A stretch of 64,000 nt of DNA from Myxocyprinus asiaticus (taxonomy: Eukaryota > Chordata > Actinopteri > Cypriniformes > Catostomidae): assembly GCF_019703515.2 (NCBI RefSeq), contig NC_059346.1, positions 56,122,001 to 56,186,000 on the forward strand, written 5' to 3'. This document shows, piece by piece, positions 1 to 10,563 of the stretch (its first letter is position 1; each line of letters opens with the position of its first letter). The position numbers and the translations under genes are program-made. The notes below the pieces were generated by a model. The model saw only the letters and a list, made by a program, of their open reading frames with translations. It was not told where the DNA came from and did no database searches.

Positions 1-631
1 GGGCACATTGATGTGTGAAAACAGAAAAAAATTACCACACAAAAATAAAACCAATAAACATATCTATCACTCCCGGGCTGCTATCGCAGATCCACTTTCA
101 CCACTAGATGGCTCCACCGCGGCACTAGTGAGCAGAGATTTTCGGGCCCGCTCGCTGCTCATGCCAAGAACTGGTGCGCATGCACAGTTCTTCCCAGGGT
201 TTTAAACACAGTAGAGAAGGGCTACGGGATTCGATTAGCTGTTAAGCCACCTCTTTTCAATGGAGTGGTTATGTCAGCAGCTCAGGGGGCTGTCAGCTCG
301 GATATTAGAATAAGAAATATCCTCTTTACTGAGCAAGGAAGTGATAAGAATGATACCGTTGGAAGAACGCCTTCAGGGTTTTTATTGTGGTATTTTGTTA
401 TTCCCAAAAGAGGGGGAGGTCTCCGTCCCATTCTAGATTTATGGGTCCTTAACAAACACCTCAAGAAATACAAGATCAAAATGCTCACGCTCAGAACTCT
501 GTCTCATTTTATTCGTCACGGAGACTGGTTTACATCAATAGATCTCCAAGATGAGTATTTTCACATAGACATTTTTCCTACTCACAGAAAATATCTCAGG
601 TTCCCTTATCAGGGCAGAGCCTACGAGTACG

Positions 632-646
632 TGAAAATCCCTTTCT
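632..646. repeat. Target-site duplication, left copy
   Basis: The 15 bases TGAAAATCCCTTTCT occur here and again at 1091-1105, directly bounding the SINE. Removing the SINE and one copy rejoins the flanking RT reading frame. Confidence 0.9.
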
Positions 647-1090
647 TTTCTTTTTTTTTCTCCCATTTTTCTCCCCAATTTGGAATGCCCAATTCCCAGT
701 GCGCTCTAGGTCCTCGCGGTGGCGTAGTGACTTGCCTCAATTCGGGTGGCGGGGAATGAATCTCAGTTGCCTCCGTGTCTGAGACCGTCAATTCGCACAT
801 CTTATCACATGGCTTGTTGAGCGCATTACCATGTAGACATAGCATGTGTAGAGGCTTCACGCTATTTTCCACGGCATCCACGCACAACTCACACGCACCC
901 CACCAAGAGCTAACCACATTATAGCGACCACGAGGAGGTTACCCCATGTGACTCTACCCTCCCTAACAACCGGGCCAATTTGGTTGCTTAGGGGACCTTG
1001 CTGGAGTCACTCAGCACACCCTGGATTCGAATTCGTGACTCCAGGGGATGTAGTCAGCGTCTTTACTCTCTGAGATACCCAGGCCCCCCA
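647..1090 (-). mobile_element. tRNA-derived SINE inserted in DIRS RT
   Basis: A 444-bp SINE lies in reverse orientation. Its tRNA-like head, with A-box-like and B-box-like polymerase III promoter blocks, lies at about 1015-1088, and its T-rich tail (on this strand) is at 647-665. It is flanked by a perfect 15-base target-site duplication, TGAAAATCCCTTTCT, at 632-646 and 1091-1105. Related copies are at 40601-41054, 55392-55800 and, as a 3' fragment, 39760-39822. The family resembles SINEs known from cyprinid fish; I am not certain of its published name. Confidence 0.9.
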
Positions 1091-1659
1091 TGAAAATCCC
1101 TTTCTGACATACTCTAGCACCTCGGGTATTTACCAAATGTGTGAAGTTGGCCCTGATACCGCTAAGAAATGGGGGTATCAGGGTGTCGGCTTATGTGGAC
1201 GATTTGCTTGTTTGCGCGCCATCTCAGCGGCAAGCAGAGAGAAATACAAACACGCTGGTGACACATTTGGAGAGCTTGGGATTCAACATAAACCAAGCAA
1301 AAAGCTGTCTTATTCCCTCGCAAGAGATAATTTATCTGGGGCTCAGACTGAACTCCATTCAGCTTCGAGCATTCCTTTCGGGGGAGCGCATTGAAGCATT
1401 TCTCACCTGCATCTCCCTTTTTCAACGGGGGAGATCAGTTTCTCTAAGGATGTGTCTTTGGATATTGGGCTTGATGGCCTCAGCAGTGGCCGTGATTCCC
1501 CTGGGGTTACTGCGAATGAGGGAATTTCAGAACTGGACAGTGCCACTGTGCACGGGCCGTCAGTTGCAGAGTGATCGTCTCGTCAGAATGCATGAACGCT
1601 CTCCGTTATTGGAGAATCCCGTCTTTTCTCAGGACAGGATGCCCGTTGGGCCCCATTTT

Positions 1660-2090
1660 AATGAGAAAAGTGGTGACGACGGATGCATCTCTCACAGGCT
1701 AGGGTGCTATGTTCGAGAGCAGAACAGTGAGAGGTGTTTGGACTCCCACACTGAGAGAAAAGCACATAAACTTTTTGGAGCTGCTAACAGTGGTGATGAT
1801 GGACGCTTCTCTCACAGGCTGGGGTGATGTGTTCGAGGGCAGAACAGTGAGAGGTGTTTGGACTCCCGCACTGAGAGAAAAGCACATAAACTTTCTGGAG
1901 CTGCTAACATTGTTTCTAGCTCTCAGACCTTCTGTGAGTTTTCTCAGGAATCATCACGTGTTGATCAGAATAGACAACATGACGGTGATATAGCCTATAT
2001 AAATCGGCAAGGGGGAATCCACTCGCGCCAGCTTCACAGTTTGGCAGAGAAACTGATTTTGTGGAGCAGAACGAACCTGCTGTAATTATG
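1660..2090 (+). pseudogene. DIRS RNase H with internal duplication
   Basis: This RNase H domain would degrade the RNA strand during cDNA synthesis. It shows VVMMDASLTGWGDVFEGRTV with the first catalytic Asp, INFLELLT with the catalytic Glu, and HHVLIRIDNMTVI with the next Asp, then YINRQGG in a shifted frame. The first third is present twice in tandem (1671-1790 and 1791-1910), so the DASLTGWG to FLELLT block is read twice. A frameshift near 1990 and stops further on show it is inactive. Confidence 0.75.
1671..1910 (+). repeat. 120-bp tandem duplication inside RNase H
   Basis: Two adjacent 120-bp units (about 1671-1790 and 1791-1910) share long identical blocks; for example CTCTCACAGGCT lies at 1689 and 1809. 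They differ at several scattered bases, so the duplication is not very recent or one unit was later modified. The repeat is exactly 40 codons long and keeps the RNase H frame. Confidence 0.9.
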
Positions 2091-2318
2091 CGCAATGCAT
2101 GTTCCGGGCATAATGAACAGGGGAGAAGATTTGCTGTCCAGAGGAAATCCTCTATATGAAGAATAGAAGCTTCACCCTCAAGTGGTGAGCCTCATATGGC
2201 AGAGATACGGACAGGCAGCCATAGATCTCTTCACATTGCACGAAGACGCGCAATGTCCTCTGTTCTTCTTCCTGGTGGGTGACAATGCACAGTTGGGTGT
2301 GGATGTGCTAGCCCACCT

Positions 2319-3253
2319 GTGGCCTCACACGTTACTATATGCGTTTCCCCCACTGAGCCTGATCGGACCAACGCTGCGGAGAGTGAGGGAGTTTGGTCAT
2401 TCTCTTATTCTAATAGCTCCGAACTGGCCAGGGAAGCTGTGGATGGCAGAGATTTTATGAGAGGCACTCGAAGGTTACACCTGCTTTCTAGACCAGTTGT
2501 TACAATGTGGGGCCTGACCATGGTTCTGAATGTGCTGTCTCAGCCCCCCTTTGAACCGCTAGAGAGTATCACGTTAAAGCTGCTCTCTTTAAAGACTGCT
2601 TTGTTACTTGCTCTCATGACTGCTAAGCAAGTGAGTGAACTACATGCTCTATCAGTTAACTCATCATGCATGAGGTTCGCCCAGGGAGGTCTGAATGTAA
2701 CACTTAAACCAAACCCGGCGTTTGTTCCTAAAGTGAGCAACTCCTCCGGCTTGTGCCAGTCGATAGACTTGTTGGCCTTTCACCTGCCACCTTTTTCCTC
2801 CATGGAGGAAGAGCGGTTACATTGTTTGTGCCCAGTACGAGCTCTGAGTGCGTATGTGCAAAAGACAGGAGCCCAAAAGGAGAATAGTCAGCTCTTTATT
2901 TCATGGTCTGACTCTCATAAGGGTAAACCTATTTCCTCTCATTGGGTAGTAGATGCAATTGTGTTAAGTTATAATAGCTCTAATCATCAACCTCAGAGGG
3001 ACTACGGGCTCACTCCACCAGGGGTATGGCCATGTCTTGGACGCTATTCAAGGGCATTTCAGTCCAAGAGGTTTGTGCTGCAGCGAGTTGGTCATCTCCT
3101 CACACATTTCTAAGATTTTATAGACTGGATGTTACAGAGCCTTCTGTGGCTCACTCTGTCCTTAAGGAAGGAATGAAACATCACAATATATTGGGGAGGG
3201 ATGCATTAGCAGAGCCATACTGTATACTTCTGTTTTCTGATATCATCTCCTGA
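2319..3253 (+). pseudogene. DIRS tyrosine recombinase, frameshifted
   Basis: This would be the integration enzyme of the element. The N-terminal half (2319-3000) contains LKTALLLALMTAKQVSELHALSV, where the catalytic Arg expected in a K-R-V-x-x-L block is replaced by Gln. The C-terminal half continues in another frame and retains the His-x-x-Arg box as HSTRG (about 3006-3020) and the tyrosine region HTFLRFYRLDV (about 3099-3131). The frameshift and the Arg loss mean it is inactive. Upstream, 2182-2460 encodes the conserved DIRS linker (AIDLFTLHEDAQCPLFF, LIAPNWPGKLW). Confidence 0.8.
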
Positions 3254-3325
3254 ATATCAAGAAGTGTGATTCAGTACAATTGTTAAGTTCTGCGTTTTCT
3301 CTGCAATTTGGGAGTTGTCTATATA

Positions 3326-3414
3326 GTGAGATACCTCACTTCATGTTAGAAAGAGAACTTTAGGTAACTCACGTAACCCTGGTTCTCTGATAACATGAAG
3401 TGAGGTATCTCACA
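3326..3414. repeat. DIRS internal complementary region, first family
   Basis: GTGAGATACCTCACTTCATG at 3326-3345 is matched by its reverse complement CATGAAGTGAGGTATCTCAC at 3395-3414. The second half (3355-3414) is the reverse complement of the right terminus at 3596-3652. This back-to-back arrangement matches the internal complementary region of DIRS1-type elements, which is thought to guide circular intermediate formation. The first half predicts a left terminus that is not found in the window. Confidence 0.75.
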
Positions 3415-3595
3415 TCATTGCCCTCCTTGCAGTTCGCACGGGGGAGAGATATGTGGAGAATGAGGCAGCAACAGGTAGCTGTGGTTTATATTAGGGAGGT
3501 GGGACACCTTAAGGGCTGCAGCGATTGGTCTGACAGTCTTGGCAGATGTTGTGTCATTGGAGCTTCCGCAATTGGTCACGCCTGAGGCGTTCCCT

Positions 3596-3652
3596 TAGTG
3601 AGATACCTCACTTCATGTTATCAGAGAACCGGGGTTATGTGAGTAACCTAAA
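3596..3652. repeat. DIRS right inverted terminal repeat
   Basis: This is the reverse complement of 3357-3414 with few mismatches; it marks the right end of the first-family DIRS element. Ordinary A+T-rich DNA follows from about 3656. Confidence 0.75.
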
Positions 3653-3655
3653 GTT

Positions 3656-4130
3656 TTTTTTTTACATTTATGTTTGCATTTAGTTTTCACTTTAGTTTTC
3701 GGTGACAGTAATAAAATTGGTTTCAGAGATGATCAGAGATGAACCACTGGTCTTTCCATACAATAGGGACAGCTGTCAGGGGGTTGGGTGGGTGAGGCTG
3801 GGGCAGGGCTCTCCTTTGATTGATCTTTTTTTTAGGAGGGACAAAAACCTGATTGGGTCTCAGATTAAATTTATGCAGGTCTATGTGAGCATTCACATTA
3901 GGTGGTAATTAATAATGACACATAGATGGTAGTCATTAGGAGAGATGCGAACAAGAGATATAGAATGGGTTGGGGGAGGTAAGGATGGAGGGTTTAGCTA
4001 AACATTGTTGTCAGAGTCTGAGAGGCATTGAATGACAAAGCAGAAAACAAAAGCTTCTAATAAAACCTTACAAATTATTGCATTGTTACTGATGTGCTTC
4101 CCTGTGTAATAGAGTCTTTTATTAAAGGGA
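3656..4130. other. A+T-rich non-coding stretch
   Basis: No credible coding or RNA gene is seen. A short ORF at 3702-3908 has no recognisable motif. Confidence 0.5.
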
Positions 4131-4455
4131 TAGTTCACCCAGAATTACAGTTCTGTCATTATTTACTCACCTTCATGTCATTTAAAATCCATATGACTTT
4201 TTCTTCTTCTGTGGATCACAAAAGTGGATTTTAAAGAAAATCCTGCCACTCTTTTTCATATAACGAAAAAGAATGAGGACTGGGGGCTGTCAAGCTCCAA
4301 AATGACAAAAATGCACCATAAAAGTATCATAAACATGGTCCATTTGACTCCTGCTTCAAAATGGAAGTCAAATGGAGTTTTTTGTTCCACACAAGAAATA
4401 AATAAAGTCATATGAGTAGAGAACAACATGAGTTTGAGTAAATGATGACAGAACT
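4131..4455. repeat. Dispersed MITE-like repeat (GGGATAGTTCACCC family)
   Basis: The copy begins GGGATAGTTCACCCAGAATT and has a roughly palindromic body, with a CTGTCATTATTTACTCACC arm near 4150 and an inverse AGTAAATGATGACAGAA arm near 4437. This is a very common non-autonomous repeat pattern in cyprinid genomes. Related pieces lie near 4947, 25400, 28190 and 52139. No protein is encoded. Confidence 0.6.
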
Positions 4456-4741
4456 ACAGTACATGCTCTACAGAGCATTATCGAATAACACAAATAAATT
4501 TTACATTATAATGTAAATTCTACATATGTATGCCACATGCTTACATATCTGGCCGTTCTACATGTTTTTTGTAGAATACATCCACAGCTTCTGCTGGACA
4601 TAGTAAAGAAGCAAATTGTTGACCATCACATTATTTTAATGCTGTATATCAAAGCCATTAATTTCTCTGTGTTTGAATATTTTAAAGCAATTAGCCACAA
4701 GAGCTATTGCGTTACATCCTTTTAAGAGGCATTGTTTGGCG

Positions 4742-5010
4742 TAGGGTTGCCAACCATCCTGTATAATACGGAATCGTCCCATATTTGAGGCAACAAAATT
4801 GCGTTCCTTATGAAATCCACAAGGGACGCCATTTGTCCTGTATTTTTGTATCTCACACCCAAACTGTTGAAAATGTTTCACAAACCGAGAGAAATGGGCC
4901 TGAAACAAACACCCTTCATGTGTGACATATCAGCTGTTAACACTTAAAGGGGTAGTTCACCCAAAAACAGTTGGTTTTGTGTGAGAACAGACCAAAATAT
5001 AACTCCTTTT
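4742..5010. repeat. Degraded repeat fragments
   Basis: TAGGGTTGCCAACCATCC at 4743 resembles a sequence near 54977 (TAGGGTTGCCACCTGTCC), suggesting a shared dispersed element, possibly hAT-like. A GGGGTAGTTCACCCAAAAAC start typical of the MITE-like family lies at about 4949. Neither piece has a second end that I can see. Confidence 0.4.
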
Positions 5011-5706
5011 TCGCTGTACATCTTGTCATCTAGGGCTGGGCTACCGGGGCTTAAGCCACGAATGTTTTCTGTAAAGCCCCGAATGTTCTGATCATCTTTT
5101 TGTAGTGACGTCATAAGTACCAGTGCTTGGGTATCAAGTTGATATGAAAACATTTTATTATTTTAACATTACATTTTAAAGTACATTTTAAATACAGACT
5201 CAATTCAGTACCCACATGCTGTCTTGTCGGTAGCTGCTTTCCGCTCTCATGTAAACTTTATGTGAGCATGCAAGAAGAGAGTTTGAGGCAGTGGATTTAA
5301 AACGAACGAACATTTTCTATACTAGTCTTGTCCGTTGCATGGAAGTAAATGATTCATCTGGATTTAACTGGGATTCTAACTGAAATTAAACCATTGCTTC
5401 ATCATTTGAACTGTCCAATGCATTTAATGGCCGCAGAACTACATATTCAACTGATTTGAAATATTTTTTTTTTTTTAAAACAAAACAAAAACAAAGCTGT
5501 TTCTCTGTTTCTATATTAATTGTTGAGATATATTGCACTGCTGTCACTGACGTTTCAAGGGAACTTTCATATCAACTGAATTGCTTGATTTATGGGTGAT
5601 TTTCCAAAAATTTTCAAATACTTTAATTGACTTTTTGCATTTGCTATTACTCTCTGCATGTGAAAAGGGAACAATTAACATTTATTGAAACTACTTTAAT
5701 TTACTG
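5011..5706. other. A+T-rich non-coding stretch before Gypsy remnant
   Basis: No gene seen. No left LTR for the Gypsy element that follows could be found by comparison with 15690-15990, so that element is probably truncated on this side. Confidence 0.45.
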
Positions 5707-5739
5707 TTGCATATTAAGCTGATCTGTTATAAACTGTTT

Positions 5740-6740
5740 AGAATACAATGGCCAGAACTTGATGATCTGACTGTACATTTTGAGTCTCTACCCATACAGA
5801 GAGTTCTAAAACCGACTGATTGCCTTGAGACACAGGTTGAGTCACTACAAGCTGAAGTGGCAGTGCTGCGAAGATGCTTAAGCGAGCCCCTTGATCTACA
5901 GAGAGGTATCATTGACTGATGCGCTCAAAACATGTAAATGCCCACTTCAAACCCCTTACCTGCACAGACTGATCCAGTAGCTTCTACTCTGTATATTCAG
6001 TCCCAACCTGTTCTCATGCCATAACAGACAGGAATGTCAGACCTGAAAATGTGACATACCTTGCTCAAAGTTCCCTGGAGCTAAATAACACAACCAGAGC
6101 TCTAGCTTCAGTTCTGAATCAATCAAAACTTGAGCCCCCTGTGTTCATGAGTGATGAGAAAGTTCAACCTGATAATTGGCTTCAACTTGTGGATGTCTAC
6201 ATAAACAACCTTGGGCCTGAACGATGCTCAAATTCTCCTTGAACTACCTCGCTTCTTAGCCAAAGAGCCCAGGAAGTGGTTTACAGTACTGAGTGCACAC
6301 ATCACAGCTTGGACACAAATCTGCACTCTCTTCAAAACTGTGTTTCTTCCTTTAGACAATCAAGAAGTTGTCTTTAGAGGCATCCTTGACTGTGTTCAAG
6401 CCCCTGATGAACCTTTTCCAATGTTTAAAGGCACACTTATTGAGGGAATCCACCAGAACAAGAACAAATTGACCTCGTTTGTAAGCATGCACTCGGTACT
6501 CAACGATACAGAGTCGCACTTTATGGCACACAGATTTCTTCAGTCACAGACCTCCTTATGCATGCACATGAGCTTCATTCTATTCTCAGCCCTGTCAGCT
6601 GTCATGAGCCCTCAGTACCAAAAAACAAACAATTATGGGAAACTTACTGCTTTAAATGTTCTACACCTGGGTTCACGTCTCGAAACTTTCCAAACTGCAG
6701 CTTTGTCCCACAAGCCAGTATATTCCCTGCCACTGTAAAT
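5740..6740 (+). pseudogene. Gypsy gag-like region
   Basis: This corresponds to the capsid-type polyprotein region. A coiled, Leu-rich stretch (CLETQVESLQAEVAVLRRC, about 5822-5878) precedes PVFMSDEKVQPDNWL (about 6139) and AQILLELPRFLAKEPRKWF (6222 onward), which resemble the retrotransposon gag domain (Trp and Phe spacing, short helices). The reading is broken into at least three frames: 5707-5919, 6051-6242 and 6211-6738. No Cys-His zinc knuckle is clear. Assignment rests on these partial motifs and on its place directly before the protease. Confidence 0.6.
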
Positions 6741-6918
6741 CACTGTAAAGCAGAACTCTCAAGTATCAAATGATGCATAAAATCCCAGTCAAGATGGCGA
6801 GACCTCAACAAACGGCAACAGGGGTGAGCGGGGCAAACTATTTGACCTTCAGGGGAGGGAGGACGTTTTACAGAGGCAATCCTTCCTCTAGACGATAAAT
6901 GCACCTCAACCCCCTCTT

Positions 6919-7190
6919 GTGCCCACACCTGAGCCACCTGTCCTTGGTCATGTGAAGGATCCAACATCTCCATCATTCTGGAACACACCATTTATCATCA
7001 AAGTCAACCTCAACAACAAAGATGTTGACGCAGTACTTGATACAGGTGCTTCCCTCTCTGCGGTTTGTACACATATAAGTTTGGAAGTCCTGGAACACTC
7101 AGAAAAGGTTCAACCTTGGACATTACCCCCAATTCAACTTGCCAACAGTGCAGCTTGCAGTCTAACTGACATTATCTCATAACTGTCTTG
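6919..7190 (+). pseudogene. Gypsy aspartic protease, N-terminal part
   Basis: A retropepsin-like protease that would process the element polyprotein. The catalytic motif VLDTGASLSAV is at about 7033-7065 within FIIKVNLNNKDVDAVLDTGA. The frame ends at 7182 shortly before the foreign insert. The missing C-terminal part, including the hydrophobic block before ILGMDFM, is found beyond the insert at about 12150-12215. Confidence 0.75.
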
Positions 7191-7849
7191 AGTCTTACTA
7201 ACTCAGAACCAGCTATACTATAATAAAGGGGGGATCTAATGCATTTTAAGTTGTCCAATTAAACAGGTAAGAAACATGCCAATGCCAAATGAATGAAAAA
7301 CTAGATCTTTTATGTAGAATTCAAATATGAAAATAATCAAAAACATCAACAGTATAAACAATACATTTCAATACAAACAAAATAACATACATGAAATTAA
7401 ACCAGTCAAAAAACAATACAATAAATGAGTGTATAAGGTCCAGTCAGTAGAAAACCATGTTAAACAGTGTAATGTAAGCGGTTGATGGTGAATGAAGAGG
7501 GTTTGAATGAATGAATGCAAAAGTCTTATCTGATGTAGGTTAAATTCTTGTAATTCAGCAGTATCCCAAATAGCACAAATCTACAAACACAAGTTAATAT
7601 GCTCAATCTAGATGTCTTCCAGACTCAAGACCAAAGTTCAAGGCAGTATGGAAATCCAGATATGAGAGAAGTAGCAGAAGGTAACATGAATGTAGCTTGA
7701 ACAAGTCTTCTTCATATCATGAAAAACTCTCCAAAGAAAAAAGCCCTTCTACAAAAACATACAAAGAAACCATACTAAATAAACAATCCAAACACAATTC
7801 AACAAGTGAAATACAAACAAACATTTCAGCCAATAAACTCAGCAAACAT
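7191..7849. other. Unassigned A+T-rich insert, left part
   Basis: This lies between the broken protease and recognisable LINE sequence. It is A-rich with a Lys/Ser/Thr/Asn-rich ORF (7697-7924) of no recognised family. It could be the 5' region of the LINE or a separate element into which the LINE inserted; no terminal repeats decide this. Confidence 0.4.
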
Positions 7850-7857
7850 AAAGCCAG

Positions 7858-8157
7858 TCGGAAATCACAAGAGATAATGTTAAAGAGTTGTGTGAATTTG
7901 CAAAAACTATGTCAGACACTGTAATATACTCTGGCCCCCTCCCTGCTTGTCGTGGTGACAAGGTTTATAGTAGATTAGTGTCACTGAATGGCTGGATGTC
8001 TGAGTGGTGTCTGGAGAATAGAATAGGATTTATAGACAATTGGAAGAGTTTTTGGGGTAGACCTGACCTGCTAAAGAGAGACGGACTCCATCCCTCCAGG
8101 GAAGGTGCCGCTCTCCTCTCTAGTAATTTGGCTCATAGTCTTAATTATAGTATTTGA
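7858..8157 (+). pseudogene. LINE ORF1 esterase-like fragment
   Basis: The sequence contains GPLPACRGDKVYSRLVSLN, WCLENRIGFIDNW and RPDLLKRDGLHPSREGAALL. The D-G-L-H-P block resembles the last catalytic block (Asp and His) of SGNH-type esterases found in ORF1 of some CR1/L2 clade LINEs. The N-terminal part with the nucleophile Ser is not seen. Its function in such elements is not settled; RNA-protein particle formation or membrane interaction have been suggested. Confidence 0.55.
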
Positions 8158-8388
8158 CTAACTGGGGCCCAGCTCAGGAAGCAGACAGACTGATTAATCC
8201 GAACGTCTGCTAGCTGCCTTGAGACGTCACACAGGTCACATAAACTACAACACATAGAGACTGTATCACTTAGATATCATGTCTGTTCCCCGAACTACCA
8301 AACACAAAACCCTCACTAAATCATTTAGAAAAAATTTGATTAAGGTGAAACTTAAAAAAAAAAAAAAAAAAGAAAGATAAACATCATA

Positions 8389-9090
8389 TGAAGTTAGGGC
8401 TACTAAACATTAGATCTCTTTCTACCAAAGCACTAATTGTAAATGAAATTATTACAGATCATAGTTTGGATGTGCTCTGACTGAAACCTGGCTTAAACCA
8501 GATGAATATATTAGTTTAAATGAATCTACTCCCCCAGGTTATTGTTATAAACATGAGCCTCGTCTGAAGGGTCGAGGAGTTGTTGCTACAATTTACAGTG
8601 ACATTTTTGGTGTTACTCAGAGGACAGGATATAAATTTAAGTCTTTTGAACTAAAAATGCTTAATGTGACAGTCAGATATAGATATAAATAAAAATCTCT
8701 GTCATCTTTTACCCTTGCTACAGTATATAGATCACCCAGGCCTTATGCTGATTTTCTTGGTGAATTTGCAATTTTTTTTATCAGATCTTGTAGTTACTAT
8801 AGATAGAGCTTTAATTGTTGGTGACTTCAACATTCACACAGATAATGAAAATGACACATTGGGATTAGCATTTATCGATATTCTCAACTCTCTTGGAGTC
8901 AGACAAAATGTAACAGGACCAACTCATCGCCATAATCATACACTAGATTTAATTCTGTCATATAGAGTTGATGTTGATACTATAGAAATTCTGCCGCAGA
9001 GTGATGACATCTCGGATCATTACCTCACCTCTCGTATGCTGCAATCAGCTAATGTTACTCAATCTACACCACGCTATCATTCAGGGTAGA
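8389..9090 (+). pseudogene. LINE apurinic-type endonuclease
   Basis: This domain would nick target DNA to prime reverse transcription. Visible blocks are LLNIRSLSTKALIVNEII (about 8398), TETWLKPDEY after a one-base frame change near 8478, GRGVVATIYS (about 8573), LIVGDFNIHTDNEND (about 8814) and SDDISDHYL (about 9001). The Asn, Glu, Asp-Asn and Asp-His positions of the fold are therefore represented. At least two frameshifts separate them. Confidence 0.72.
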
Positions 9091-9319
9091 ACTATTCTTT
9101 CGACCACTAAAGCTTCACTAATAATCTTCCAGATCTATCGCATACACTCAGTAAACCTAAAGCCTAGAAGAACTTGATGAAATAACAGAAAATATAAATA
9201 CAGTCATCTCTAGCACTTTTGATAGTGTCACCCCCCTTCAATTAAAGAAAATTAAAGATAAAAGCCCTGCACCACGGTACAATGATCACACTCATGCTCT
9301 CAAGAGAACAGCTTGGAAA

Positions 9320-9600
9320 ATGAAGCGCAAGTGGAAGAATACAAAATTAGAGGTATTTCGCGGTGCATGGAAGGATAGTGTCTGTAGCTACAGACAGGCA
9401 CTAAAAGCTGCCAGGTCAGCATATTTTAGCAAACTCATAGAAAATAACCACAACAATCCTAGTGTTTATTCAGTACTGTGGCTAAGTTGGTTAGGAATAA
9501 AGCCTCAACAGAACCAGATATTCCGTCGCAGCACAAGAGTAATGACCATGAATTTCTTTATTGATAAAATTGAAATAATCAGGATAATAAAATTGGAATT
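9320..9600 (+). pseudogene. LINE linker between endonuclease and RT
   Basis: The frame 9320-9697 shows WKDSVCSYRQALKAARSAYF and NNPSVYSVLWLSW, matching the usual region between endonuclease and RT in L2-type LINEs. It loses frame before 9601. Confidence 0.55.
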
Positions 9601-10563
9601 ATGCAATCATCTGTCACAGTACCTCAGAAAACAGTGTCTCATAATTTTCCTCACGTGCAACTTCAATCCTTCGTTGTCACAGGTCATGAAGAGCTAACAA
9701 AACTTATCAAAACATCAAAAGCCATAACATGTTTGTTAGATCAAATACCAACCAAGCTCTTAAAAGAGGTATTCCCTGTAATCTCAGAACCTCTTCTTAA
9801 TATTATTAACTCCTCGCTATCCTTAAGACATGTCCCAAGAAACTTTAAAATGACTGTTATCAAACCGCTTATTAAGAAGCCACAGCTTGATCCTGGTGAA
9901 CTGGCTAATTATAGACCGATTTCAAATCTACCATTTATGTTGAAAATACTAGAAAAGGTAGTATCTCTACAGAGAAATAGTATATATGAACAATTTCAAT
10001 CAGGATTTAGGCCTCATCACAGTACAGAGACTGCACTTATCAGAGTTACAATTGACTTGCTCTTATCATCTGATAGCGGCAGCATTTCACTTCTAGTGCT
10101 TTTAGATCTTAGTGCTGCATTCGACACGATAGATCACAACATTCTCTTGAATAGGCTAGAGAATTATGTTGGCATTTGTGGAGCTGCATTAGCATGGTTT
10201 AGGTCCTATTTAGCAGACCGCTACCACTTTGTCTATGTAAATGAGGAATTGTCAAACCAAACAAAAGTAAAGTATGGAGTGCCGCGGGGATCAGTTTTAG
10301 GGCCTCTGCTTTTCTCTTTGTTTATGCTTCCCCTGGGAGATATTATCAGGAATCGTGGAATAATTTTCCACTGTTATGCCGACGATACCCAACTTTATAT
10401 TTCTTCAAAACCTGATGAGATTTCACAATTCTCCAAATTAGCAGAGTATATCAATAAAATAAAAGATTGGATGGCCAGAAATGTACTTCTACTCAATTCC
10501 GACAAAACAGAGGTACTAATTATTGGACCAAAAACCTCTAAAAACAAGCTGCTAAATATATAG
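9601..10563 (+). pseudogene. LINE reverse transcriptase
   Basis: A 320-residue open frame with the RT blocks of the CR1/L2 group: NYRPISNLPFMLKILEKVV, FQSGFRPHHSTETALIR, LLDLSAAFDTIDHNILLNRL, KYGVPRGSVLGPLLFSLF and HCYADDTQLY. The catalytic YADD is encoded at 10375-10386. The domain is almost uninterrupted, but the N-terminal part is in another frame and the C-terminal region continues after a stop at about 10561. The annotated start is not a real translation start. Confidence 0.82.

Larger units (their letters stand above)
70..1660 (+). pseudogene. DIRS reverse transcriptase, split by a SINE
   Basis: This RT would copy element RNA into DNA. The part before the SINE shows the DIRS-like blocks GGGLRPILDLWVLNKHL, DWFTSIDLQDEYFHI and RKYLRFPYQGRAYEYVKIPF. 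After the SINE it resumes with TLAPRVFTKCVK and the catalytic YVDD at 1192-1203, followed by LNSIQLRA and LLRMREFQNWTV. The frame is open from about 70 to 759, but its last part is read into SINE sequence. The insertion at 646/1106 removes function whatever else is intact. The ATG at 265 is internal to the domain and is not an authentic start. Confidence 0.82.
60..3652 (+). mobile_element. DIRS-type retrotransposon, first family, degraded
   Basis: This is a tyrosine-recombinase (DIRS order) retrotransposon. Reading left to right it shows reverse transcriptase (RT), RNase H and tyrosine recombinase, the DIRS order with no DDE integrase. A translatable frame typical of the region before a DIRS RT is open from about position 70. 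The right end has an internal complementary region (3326-3414) and an inverted terminal repeat (3596-3652). No matching left terminal repeat is seen, so the element is cut off or begins before the window. It carries a SINE at 647-1090 and several frameshifts. Its protein and terminal sequences differ clearly from the DIRS copies at 28-36 kb and 56-62 kb, so it is a separate family. Confidence 0.85.

Noticed and set aside
1015..1090. A functional tRNA gene
   Set aside because: The tRNA-like sequence is the head of a SINE with tail and target duplication and cannot form a complete cloverleaf.
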